This document shows, one piece after another, positions 1 through 3,802 of a DNA stretch of 6,071 nucleotides; the first letter of the stretch is position 1; every line of letters begins with the position of its first letter. The notes beneath the pieces are model-generated. The model did not search any database, was not told the origin of the DNA, and worked only from the letters and a program-made list of their open reading frames with translations. Location: the NCBI GenBank assembly GCA_003545655.1, contig DODJ01000080.1:1-6071 (forward strand), read 5' to 3'. Source of the DNA: Candidatus Saccharimonadota bacterium. GTDB taxonomy: Bacteria; Patescibacteriota; Saccharimonadia; Saccharimonadales; Saccharimonadaceae. A program made the position numbers and the translations under genes.

Positions 1-768
1 AATTATTCAGGCTATATAGCGGCAGCTTTTTTAGTATTAGTAGCGATATTTATTTTAAGTGGGCTTAAAGTAGTGAACCAGTACCAGCGTGGGGTCGTGC
101 TGACCTTGGGGCGATTTACGGGCATTCGCCAGCCGGGGCTTCGCATTGTTATCCCTATTTTTCAAAAAATGACCCGGGTAGATGTACGCTCGACGCCTAT
201 TGATGTACCAAAACAGGAGGTTATTACCAAGGATAACGTCACCGCTGGGGTAGATGCGGTGGTGTATTTCCGCGCGGTTGACCCCGCAAAAGCAGTACTG
301 GAAACGACCGACTACGTGTACGCAACAAGCCAATTTGCTCAAGCCGCCCTTCGCGACATAACCGGTAACTTTGAGCTTGACGAGCTGCTTTCGAAGCGCG
401 AAGATATTAGTCAAAAAATTAAAGAAATTGTTGATGCCCAAACGTCGCAGTGGGGGATTGATGTCGAGAATGTGAAAATCCAAAACATCGAATTGCCTAC
501 CGATATGAAGCGTGCCATGGCCAAGCAGGCCGAAGCCGAGCGTGAACGCCGTAGCAACATTATTAATGCTGAAGGTGAGCGGGCTGCTGCCGAAACCTTG
601 GCACAGGCGGCAAAGATCATTTCTTCAACGCCAGGCGCATTGAATCTTCGTACGCTTAATACTATTGAGCGCATTAGCACCGAGCCAAGCCAGAAGACCA
701 CGATGCTATTTCCAATTGAGCTTATTGATGCCGTACGCCATATTGGGAATGGGCTAAATAAGAAGTAG
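1..768 (+). CDS. SPFH/band 7 (stomatin/slipin-like) membrane protein, 5' end cut off by window edge
   Basis: The reading frame is open from base 1, so the GTG at 73 is not the true start. Codons 1-24 encode a hydrophobic stretch (AAAFLVLVAIFILSGL) that supplies the single N-terminal membrane anchor expected of slipins. The SPFH domain follows directly: the NQYQRGVVLTLGRF motif, the GLRIVIPIF strand, the RST/VPKQEVITKDNVTAGVDAVVYFR core typical of stomatins, then LRDITGNFELDELLSKRE. Codons about 172-206 form an Ala/Glu/Arg-rich helix (KQAEAERERR...GERAAAETLAQAA), the usual oligomerising coiled coil. The gene ends with TAG after 255 visible codons, so only a few N-terminal residues are probably missing. 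Slipins form oligomeric scaffolds on the inner face of the membrane; no NfeD-type partner protease is visible here. All Arg codons I checked are CGN. No terminator was seen before the downstream tRNA promoter. Confidence 0.93.
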   Translation, partial: NYSGYIAAAFLVLVAIFILSGLKVVNQYQRGVVLTLGRFTGIRQPGLRIVIPIFQKMTRVDVRSTPIDVPKQEVITKDNVTAGVDAVVYFRAVDPAKAVLETTDYVYATSQFAQAALRDITGNFELDELLSKREDISQKIKEIVDAQTSQWGIDVENVKIQNIELPTDMKRAMAKQAEAERERRSNIINAEGERAAAETLAQAAKIISSTPGALNLRTLNTIERISTEPSQKTTMLFPIELIDAVRHIGNGLNKK

Positions 769-769
769 G

Positions 770-798
770 TTGAAAAAACTCTTCACCTCTAGTAAAAT
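770..798 (+). promoter_or_regulatory. Sigma-70-type promoter for the tRNA-Phe region
   Basis: TTGAAA (770-775) and TAAAAT (793-798) are separated by exactly 17 bases. The predicted start, near 805, lies just before the partial tRNA copy at 807 and about 80 bases before the mature tRNA. The promoter begins two bases after the stop codon of the SPFH gene. Confidence 0.7.
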
Positions 799-806
799 AG
801 GTCGGA

Positions 807-867
807 GTGTGGCTCTTTAGCTCGTCGCTTCGTAGAAGCGCTATAAAGTATAGTAGAGCAGAGGCCT
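807..867 (+). pseudogene. Partial, interrupted copy of the 5' half of tRNA-Phe
   Basis: Bases 807-823 are identical to 881-897 (17 bases: four of leader, the 5' acceptor strand, positions 8-9 and the 5' D-stem). Bases 853-867 are identical to 903-917 (15 bases, from the end of the D-loop to U33). Where the intact gene has 5 bases (898-902), this copy has 29 (824-852), including a perfect hairpin CGCTTC-GTA-GAAGCG at 826-840. Homology stops exactly before the anticodon, and there is no 3' half, so it cannot make a tRNA. The D-stem GCTC/GAGC is kept. The copy lies downstream of the only good promoter, so it should be transcribed as the leader of the real tRNA-Phe. It may be a decayed partial duplication or a remnant of integration at the anticodon loop. 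Confidence 0.75.
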
Positions 868-884
868 ACTGCCCATAATAGTGT

Positions 885-960
885 GGCTCTTTAGCTCAGT
901 TGGTAGAGCAGAGGCCTGAAGAGCCTTGTGTCCCCAGTTCGAGTCTGGGAGGAGCCACCA
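885..960 (+). tRNA. tRNA-Phe (GAA)
   Basis: A full cloverleaf can be drawn by hand. The acceptor GGCTCTT (885-891) pairs with AGGAGCC (950-956). The D-arm is GCTC/GAGC with normal G18-G19. The anticodon stem GAGGC/GCCTT (911-915/923-927) encloses GAA at 918-920. The T-arm CCCAG/CTGGG has a standard TTCGAGT loop. The discriminator is A957 and CCA is encoded at 958-960, for a length of 76 bases. Its tertiary-contact positions (G18, G19, C56) are ordinary, unlike those of the tRNA-Gly in this window. Confidence 0.97.
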
Positions 961-971
961 AGAAGTATAAG

Positions 972-997
972 AAACCCCGCCGTTTGTGCGGGGTTTT
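972..997 (+). terminator. Rho-independent terminator after tRNA-Phe, perhaps bidirectional
   Basis: A 9-bp perfect stem, AAACCCCGC (972-980) with GCGGGGTTT (988-996), encloses a 7-base loop, and TTTTA lies at its end on the plus strand. It sits 11 bases after the tRNA and 11 bases beyond the stop codon of the convergent pilin gene. On the minus strand the tail reads TTTCTTATAC, a weaker U-run, so it may also stop the pilin transcript. Confidence 0.88.
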
Positions 998-1008
998 ATG
1001 TTTATAGG

Positions 1009-1503
1009 TTAGCTTGCGTCGCCAAGTACTATATGGTACGCCCCTGCTTCATTAGAGCCGCCCTCGCTTCCCCAGCTGTTACATATAGTATTGTCGTTTT
1101 GGGGAACTTCAAGTTGCCTAATAAATAGGACAGCTTTTGACGGGTTTCCCCCACAGTTGTGTTGCCCATCATAATAGTAATAATATGACCCATTACCAGG
1201 CCCAGCGGGATCGTGAGGAATGGAGCCCATATAGCTCGCTAAAATACTATCCACGCCAGCCCCCTCGCCAACATTACCGTTTGCTCCAGAGGACTCGGTG
1301 GGGAACTGGTCGTTGTTATCGGCTGCGTATAGGCGTAGGGCTTTTTCAATTGCTTTTATGTCGGATAATCTTTGCGAGTCACGGGCACGCTCTTGTATGC
1401 CGGTGTACGCAACGATCGTAATCGCCGCTAATATGGCAATAACTACAATCACAATAAGTAGTTCAACGATGGTGAAGCCTGTTTGTTTGCGTGCCCACTG
1501 CAT
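1009..1503 (-). CDS. Type IV pilin / type II secretion pseudopilin-like protein
   Basis: The 164-residue product begins with a short basic leader (MQWARKQTG) followed by F-TIVELLIVIVVIAILAAI, the class III signal of prepilins. Prepilin peptidase should cut between G9 and F10, leaving an N-methylated Phe. E14 is the conserved Glu5 of the mature protein, and residues 10-31 are the membrane-spanning assembly helix. Residues 35-62 continue the alpha-1 helix (ERARDSQRLSDIKAIEKALRLYAADN), as in ComGC/GspG-like pilins. The globular part is Gly/Tyr/Asn-rich (YYYYYDG at 107-113) and has two cysteines, C117 and C141, which could form a C-terminal disulfide. Such proteins polymerise into surface pili used in adhesion, motility or DNA uptake. 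No pilus ATPase, platform protein or prepilin peptidase is in the window, so this is an orphan pilin locus. There is no Shine-Dalgarno sequence; the ATG lies eight bases beyond a -10 box. The stop is TAA. Confidence 0.93.
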   Translation of the reverse strand: MQWARKQTGFTIVELLIVIVVIAILAAITIVAYTGIQERARDSQRLSDIKAIEKALRLYAADNNDQFPTESSGANGNVGEGAGVDSILASYMGSIPHDPAGPGNGSYYYYYDGQHNCGGNPSKAVLFIRQLEVPQNDNTICNSWGSEGGSNEAGAYHIVLGDAS

Positions 1504-1511
1504 TACGTATG

Positions 1512-1540
1512 AGTATATAAAACTTATCCACGTGAGTCAA
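1512..1540 (-). promoter_or_regulatory. Promoter of the pilin gene, apparently giving a leaderless mRNA
   Basis: On the minus strand, TTGACT (1540-1535) and TATACT (1517-1512) are separated by 17 bases. Only eight bases lie between the -10 box and the ATG at 1503, so transcription should begin at or next to the start codon. No Shine-Dalgarno sequence is present or would fit. Confidence 0.8.
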
Positions 1541-1564
1541 AAGCACGCCCTTGAGGTGAAACTA

Positions 1565-1593
1565 TTGAAACTGACGCTATTTTAGGCTATACT
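1565..1593 (+). promoter_or_regulatory. Promoter of tRNA-Gly
   Basis: TTGAAA (1565-1570) and TATACT (1588-1593) are separated by 17 bases. The predicted start near 1600 leaves a leader of about six bases before the tRNA at 1606. It is divergent from the pilin promoter, with the two -35 boxes 24 bases apart, so the two promoters could influence each other. Confidence 0.8.
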
Positions 1594-1605
1594 CTTCTGA
1601 GGTAT

Positions 1606-1681
1606 GCGGGTGTAGCTCAGCTGTTAGAGCGCTTCCTTGCCATGGAAGAGGCCCAGGGTTAGAGTCCCTGTACCCGCACCA
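1606..1681 (+). tRNA. tRNA-Gly (GCC) with an unusual U19/A56 pair
   Basis: The acceptor GCGGGTG (1606-1612) pairs with TACCCGC (1671-1677). The D-stem is GCTC/GAGC. The anticodon stem CTTCC/GGAAG (1632-1636/1644-1648) encloses GCC at 1639-1641. The T-stem is CAGGG/CCCTG. The discriminator is A1678, CCA is encoded at 1679-1681, and the length is 76 bases. All stems are intact and G15-C48 is kept. The D-loop has T at position 19 (base 1624) where G is nearly invariant, and the T-loop TTAGAGT has A at position 56 (base 1661) where C is nearly invariant. The two changes are complementary (U19-A56 for G19-C56), which argues against sequencing error or decay. A clean promoter and terminator flank the gene. 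It is probably functional in translation; a specialised, non-translational tRNA-Gly cannot be excluded. Confidence 0.96.
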
Positions 1682-1695
1682 TTTAGACCAAATGA

Positions 1696-1721
1696 TTTTT
1701 GAAACAGTATAGTTTCAAAAA
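1696..1721 (+). repeat. Inverted repeat between tRNA-Gly and its terminator
   Basis: TTTTTGAAAC (1696-1705) and GTTTCAAAAA (1712-1721) form a perfect 10-bp stem with a 6-base loop. Its last four bases (1718-1721) are shared with the A-rich foot of the terminator hairpin. It could mark the 3' trailer for processing or belong to a two-hairpin terminator; no function is shown. Confidence 0.6.
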
Positions 1722-1749
1722 AGAGCCTTTTACAGGCTCTTTTTCTTTT
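1718..1749 (+). terminator. Rho-independent terminator after tRNA-Gly
   Basis: An 11-bp perfect stem, AAAAAGAGCCT (1718-1728) with AGGCTCTTTTT (1734-1744), has a 5-base loop (TTTAC) and a T-rich tail to about 1749. The tail leads straight into the extended -10 element of the Nudix gene. Confidence 0.92.
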
Positions 1750-1752
1750 ATT

Positions 1753-1761
1753 TGCTAGTAT
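1753..1761 (+). promoter_or_regulatory. Extended -10 promoter of the Nudix gene
   Basis: TGcTAGTAT is an extended -10 element (TGn plus hexamer at 1756-1761). No convincing -35 box is present, since that position falls inside the tRNA-Gly terminator stem. Six bases separate it from the ATG at 1768, implying a leaderless mRNA. The AGG at 1762-1764 is too close to the ATG for a normal Shine-Dalgarno site. Confidence 0.6.
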
Positions 1762-1767
1762 AGGTCT

Positions 1768-2193
1768 ATGGATACAATACAGAAGTTCACGCTAATTTTA
1801 TTTAAGCTGCCTGATGGTAGGGTCGTTCTACAAAGAAGAACTAAGGATGCACCATATGGAGCAGGTTTGCTTGGTATATTTGGTGGATGGGTAGAAGAAG
1901 GTGAAACTACTGACGAGTGTTTAATAAGAGAGATTAAAGAAGAAACCTCTTTAAATACTGATGATTTAGACATTAAATCTATAACTGATTTTGTAATACC
2001 TGCAAGTGAAGACTTTGATAAAGATAGACACTTTTACTTGTATGAAGGTGATATAGATAGCTTAGGTTTTGAAGTGTATGAAGGAGATGGTGCCGAGGTA
2101 TTTACTTTATTCGAGCTTAACGAAAGAAATGACTTAACTGCTAGTGCTAAGTATACATTTGACCATATCATAAAAGCTGACCATCTAAATTAA
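1768..2193 (+). CDS. Nudix hydrolase (MutT-like), AT-rich
   Basis: The 141-residue product is a complete single Nudix domain. The Nudix box spans residues 40-62: G40, then E46, then R54-E55-I56, K57 and E58-E59, matching GX5EX7REUXEE. The usual Gly near the end is Ser (S61), a tolerated variant. The E55/E58/E59 metal-binding glutamates are all present, so the enzyme should hydrolyse a nucleoside diphosphate linked to some other moiety with Mg2+; the substrate cannot be read from sequence. The upstream strand TLILFKLPDGRVVLQRR and the GIFGGWVEEGE turn are typical of the family. GC is about 35% by hand count, well below its neighbours. All six Arg codons are AGA or AGG, whereas the SPFH gene uses CGN, which suggests horizontal acquisition. 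The start is the ATG just after an extended -10 element; no Shine-Dalgarno was found. The product is probably a cytosolic housecleaning or nucleotide-signal hydrolase. Confidence 0.93.
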   Translation: MDTIQKFTLILFKLPDGRVVLQRRTKDAPYGAGLLGIFGGWVEEGETTDECLIREIKEETSLNTDDLDIKSITDFVIPASEDFDKDRHFYLYEGDIDSLGFEVYEGDGAEVFTLFELNERNDLTASAKYTFDHIIKADHLN

Positions 2194-2288
2194 ACAAACT
2201 GACTAGATTTTTGAGTTTACCGCTTTCCGCATTCTCAATTGCGGATGTTTGAAATGCGCCAACGGTAGTGTACCGAACAATGTTTACG

Positions 2289-2320
2289 AGAACCTTGGCC
2301 TACATCCAAGGTTCTTTGTT
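2289..2320 (+). terminator. Hairpin with short T-run after the Nudix gene (probable terminator)
   Basis: AGAACCTTGG (2289-2298) and CCAAGGTTCT (2306-2315) form a perfect 10-bp stem with a 7-base loop, followed by TTGTT. The T-run is short, so termination may be partial. A smaller hairpin, CCGCA/TGCGG (2227-2231/2240-2244), lies upstream without a T-run. The end of the terminator overlaps the promoter of the next gene. Confidence 0.65.
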
Positions 2321-2325
2321 ACTAT
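2317..2325 (+). promoter_or_regulatory. Extended -10 promoter of the four-helix membrane protein gene
   Basis: TGtTACTAT (TGn plus hexamer at 2320-2325) lies seven bases before the ATG at 2333, again implying a leaderless mRNA. No clear -35 box is present. TATAAA at 2323-2328 is an alternative but leaves only four bases before the ATG. Confidence 0.5.
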
Positions 2326-2332
2326 AAATAGC

Positions 2333-2710
2333 ATGGAATACCTCGCATATATAGGCTTATTGTTGCTTTTAGCTCTCTCGGTATTTCAACTTCTTCTTAT
2401 AGTTGGCGCGCCTTTTGGGAAGTGTGCTTGGGGTGGTAAGGTGGCTGTTCTCCCTGCAAAATTAAGGGCAGCAAGCGCAATATCTATACTTTTATACGGG
2501 ATTTTTGCGGCTTTTCTTGTAAGTAAAGCAGGTATAGCGCCGATTATTCCCGGTGGAGAGGTTCTTTCGGTGGGGATGTGGGTGTTTACGGGGTATTTTT
2601 TTATTGGCATCGGTATGAACGCTATCTCAAAAAGCAAAAATGAACGGATTGTTATGACGCCGGTCGCTGCACTACTTGCGATTATATTTTTGCTTGTGGC
2701 GCTCCACTAG
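2333..2710 (+). CDS. Small membrane protein with four predicted helices, function unknown
   Basis: An in-frame start at 2249 would add 28 residues, but those codons cross the terminator-like hairpin at 2289-2315 and encode a polar, unlikely N-terminus. I chose ATG 2333, which begins directly with a membrane segment and sits seven bases after an extended -10 element. The 125-residue product has four hydrophobic helices at about 5-25, 45-65, 78-98 and 106-124. A conserved-looking loop, GAPFGKCAWGGKVAVLPAKL, follows helix 1. That GAPxGxxAWGG...VLPxxLR pattern is, as I recall, shared by small uncharacterised membrane proteins in Actinobacteria and other Gram-positives; I know of no assigned function. 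One cysteine lies in the loop. GC is near the window average. It stands alone, with its own promoter and no clear operon partner. Confidence 0.82.
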   Translation: MEYLAYIGLLLLLALSVFQLLLIVGAPFGKCAWGGKVAVLPAKLRAASAISILLYGIFAAFLVSKAGIAPIIPGGEVLSVGMWVFTGYFFIGIGMNAISKSKNERIVMTPVAALLAIIFLLVALH

Positions 2711-2727
2711 GGTGTAATAGTAAAAAA

Positions 2728-2767
2728 TTGACATTATTAATAAAAAGTGATAAAATAAAGATATAAT
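2728..2767 (+). promoter_or_regulatory. Strong promoter of the GC-rich small membrane protein gene
   Basis: TTGACA (2728-2733) is a perfect -35 box and TAAAAT (2751-2756) follows after 17 bases. A second -10-like TATAAT is at 2762-2767 without a matching -35. The AT-rich stretch 2715-2770 contrasts with the GC-rich gene behind it. The predicted 5' leader is about 33-44 bases. Confidence 0.8.
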
Positions 2768-2793
2768 TCTATCCAATCGTACGCGTTACAACT

Positions 2794-2800
2794 GAAAGGA
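2794..2800 (+). promoter_or_regulatory. Shine-Dalgarno site of the gene at 2807
   Basis: GAAAGGA matches the usual 16S rRNA tail segment UCCUUUC and lies six bases before the ATG. It is the only good ribosome binding site I found in front of any gene in this window. Confidence 0.8.
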
Positions 2801-2806
2801 CGCTTT

Positions 2807-3145
2807 ATGGAGCAGAATGCACCTCAAGAAGTGAAAGAGGTCGAACGGGGCGGCTTCCTGGGCTCAATCAAGCGCCTCGCCGCTCATCGGTATGCGAACC
2901 TTATCATTGCGGCGACGTTCGGTGTGCTCGGCGCGGTGGCGATAACGATCGTGATGGTGGGAGCCGCTCAGACAGACCAAGAGTTGAGACAGAACACCGA
3001 CCCTCGGGTGGGTGTTGTCTATATCAAAGACTCCCATGGAAGAGAGACGGGCGTCAGAAAGGTTTGTGATGGCACAACGCTCGTTTACCTTGGCGGTATG
3101 TTCGCCTCCGACGACGCCATCCCGGATAGCCGAGAGTGTCGTTGA
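2807..3145 (+). CDS. Single-pass membrane protein with exported Cys-containing tail, function unknown, GC-rich
   Basis: The 112-residue protein has a charged cytosolic N-terminus (about residues 1-30, EVKEVERGG...KRLAAHR), one membrane helix at about 31-53 (NLIIAATFGVLGAVAITIVMVGA), and an outer domain of about 60 residues. The outer part contains strand-like VGVVYIKD and the segment VCDGTTLVYLGG, ending ...SRECR. C88 and C111 could form a disulfide, and the CDGTTLVY...S-EC arrangement recalls small CDG-type exported proteins of actinobacteria and their phages (from memory, unchecked). GC is about 57% by hand count against roughly 45-50% around it. Arg codons include CGG, CGC, CGA and AGA. 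It also differs in having a consensus promoter, a leader and a Shine-Dalgarno site. These features together suggest recent acquisition. The stop is TGA, the only one in the window, which supports the standard code. Confidence 0.8.
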   Translation: MEQNAPQEVKEVERGGFLGSIKRLAAHRYANLIIAATFGVLGAVAITIVMVGAAQTDQELRQNTDPRVGVVYIKDSHGRETGVRKVCDGTTLVYLGGMFASDDAIPDSRECR

Positions 3146-3172
3146 CTCTCTTCCCACTGCTCGCATGTTTGT

Positions 3173-3251
3173 GAGATGAAAAGCGCTCCCGTCAAGTGCT
3201 CTTGGCGTCGATGCCATTCGTCATCACGGATGTGCGAGCTCTTTTCATTTT
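3173..3251 (+). repeat. Long imperfect inverted repeat after the GC-rich gene
   Basis: ATGAAAAGCGCTC (3176-3188) pairs with GAGCTCTTTTCAT (3236-3248) with one mismatch. Three further pairs, two of them G-U, extend the helix to 3173/3251. The 47-base loop holds smaller complementary pieces, CCGT/ACGG (3189-3192/3226-3229) and CAAG/CTTG (3193-3196/3201-3204). The 3' arm is T-rich, so it may act as an atypical terminator or a structured 3' untranslated region. It ends about where GC-rich composition stops. Confidence 0.6.
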
Positions 3252-3272
3252 AGGCGGGTGTAGCGGCTGGTG

Positions 3273-3286
3273 TGCTATCATACAAT
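3273..3286 (+). promoter_or_regulatory. Possible -10 region for the PH-domain gene
   Basis: Two overlapping candidates exist: an extended element TGcTATCAT (3273-3281), ten bases before the ATG, and TACAAT (3281-3286), five bases before it. Neither has a recognisable -35 box. No Shine-Dalgarno sequence precedes the ATG, as for most genes here. Confidence 0.4.
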
Positions 3287-3291
3287 TAGCC

Positions 3292-3786
3292 ATGTTTAAT
3301 AAGCCTATCAAGAAAAGCCTTCGTTTTCAGCACTACCAAGTAGGGGTTGTTTTGGGTATTGCGATTGCGCTTGTGTTACTTACGTTTGCGCTCCTTGCCG
3401 ACGGTCGAGAGTACCTTGGTGTAGACGGCACAGCACTTGGGTGGATTACGCGGATTGTTATTCTGCTTGTTGCTGCTGGTGCGGTATTTGCTGCGTATTC
3501 GAATGGGCGCGGACGTGCCTATGAATTTAAAAATAACACCCTTGTTATTACCGATAATGGATTCGGCGTGACTGAGCACACGAAGATTATTTCATTAACG
3601 CCACAGTCAATTTCTAGTATTAGTGTTGAGCAGTCAATGCTTAAGAAGATGATCGATGTAGGTACGGTGGTAATTAGTGTCGATGGGGTAAGCTCTCCGG
3701 CGACATACCGCATTGAGGACATCGACTACCCTGATGAGTTTCTTGCCGAACTTAATAAGTATCTTCATTCTGCACCCGTGAAATAG
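3292..3786 (+). CDS. Two-helix membrane protein with bacterial PH-like (bPH) domain
   Basis: The frame is open from an alternative start at 3196, but that would add residues read from the inverted repeat. ATG 3292 gives a natural N-terminus (MFNKPIKKSLRFQHYQ) and 164 residues. Two membrane helices follow at about 17-36 and 49-69, with a short outer loop. Residues 75-155 look like a bacterial PH domain of the YdbS/YdbT type: a strand AYEFKNNTLVITDNGF, then the core SISSISVEQSMLKKMIDVGTVVISV, in which a hydrophobic-VxQS-xLKK-x-GxGxV pattern is typical (here D122-V123-G124), and a final helix YPDEFLAELNKYLHS. Proteins of this layout reside in the membrane with the PH domain in the cytosol; their roles are mostly unknown, some linked to envelope stress or bacteriocin resistance. 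The stop TAG is 15 bases before the exporter gene, so the two are probably co-transcribed at least in part. Confidence 0.85.
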   Translation: MFNKPIKKSLRFQHYQVGVVLGIAIALVLLTFALLADGREYLGVDGTALGWITRIVILLVAAGAVFAAYSNGRGRAYEFKNNTLVITDNGFGVTEHTKIISLTPQSISSISVEQSMLKKMIDVGTVVISVDGVSSPATYRIEDIDYPDEFLAELNKYLHSAPVK

Positions 3787-3802
3787 TATACTTATAAGTA
3801 TA
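3787..3802. promoter_or_regulatory. Perfect 16-bp palindrome at the start of the MMPL gene
   Basis: TATACTTATAAGTATA is its own reverse complement. It begins on the base after the TAG of the PH-domain gene and ends on the A of the MMPL start codon. Its first six bases, TATACT, are also a good -10 box nine bases before the ATG, though the -35 position (TTCATT, 3764-3769) is weak. It could be a repressor operator overlapping a leaderless promoter, or a chance palindrome of an AT-rich -10 region. Confidence 0.55.

Noticed and set aside
73..768. GTG at 73 as the start of the SPFH protein
   Set aside because: The frame is open to base 1 and encodes the membrane anchor that slipins need, so the gene starts outside the window.
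842..879. TATAAA, TATAGT and CATAAT in front of tRNA-Phe as a closer promoter
   Set aside because: None has a -35 box at a suitable distance; the promoter at 770-798 is much better.
928..1128. Plus-strand open frame over the end of tRNA-Phe and the terminator
   Set aside because: It overlaps the tRNA, the terminator hairpin and the pilin gene on the other strand, and its product is low in plausibility.
1137..1585. Plus-strand open frames opposite the pilin gene
   Set aside because: They are shadows of the well-supported minus-strand prepilin; their products show no domain or membrane pattern.
2249..2332. Upstream start for the four-helix membrane protein
   Set aside because: The extra codons cross a terminator-like hairpin and a promoter, and the predicted N-terminus is polar and unlike a signal or membrane segment.
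3196..3291. Upstream start for the PH-domain protein
   Set aside because: The added residues would be read from the inverted-repeat region; the ATG at 3292 gives a standard N-terminus.
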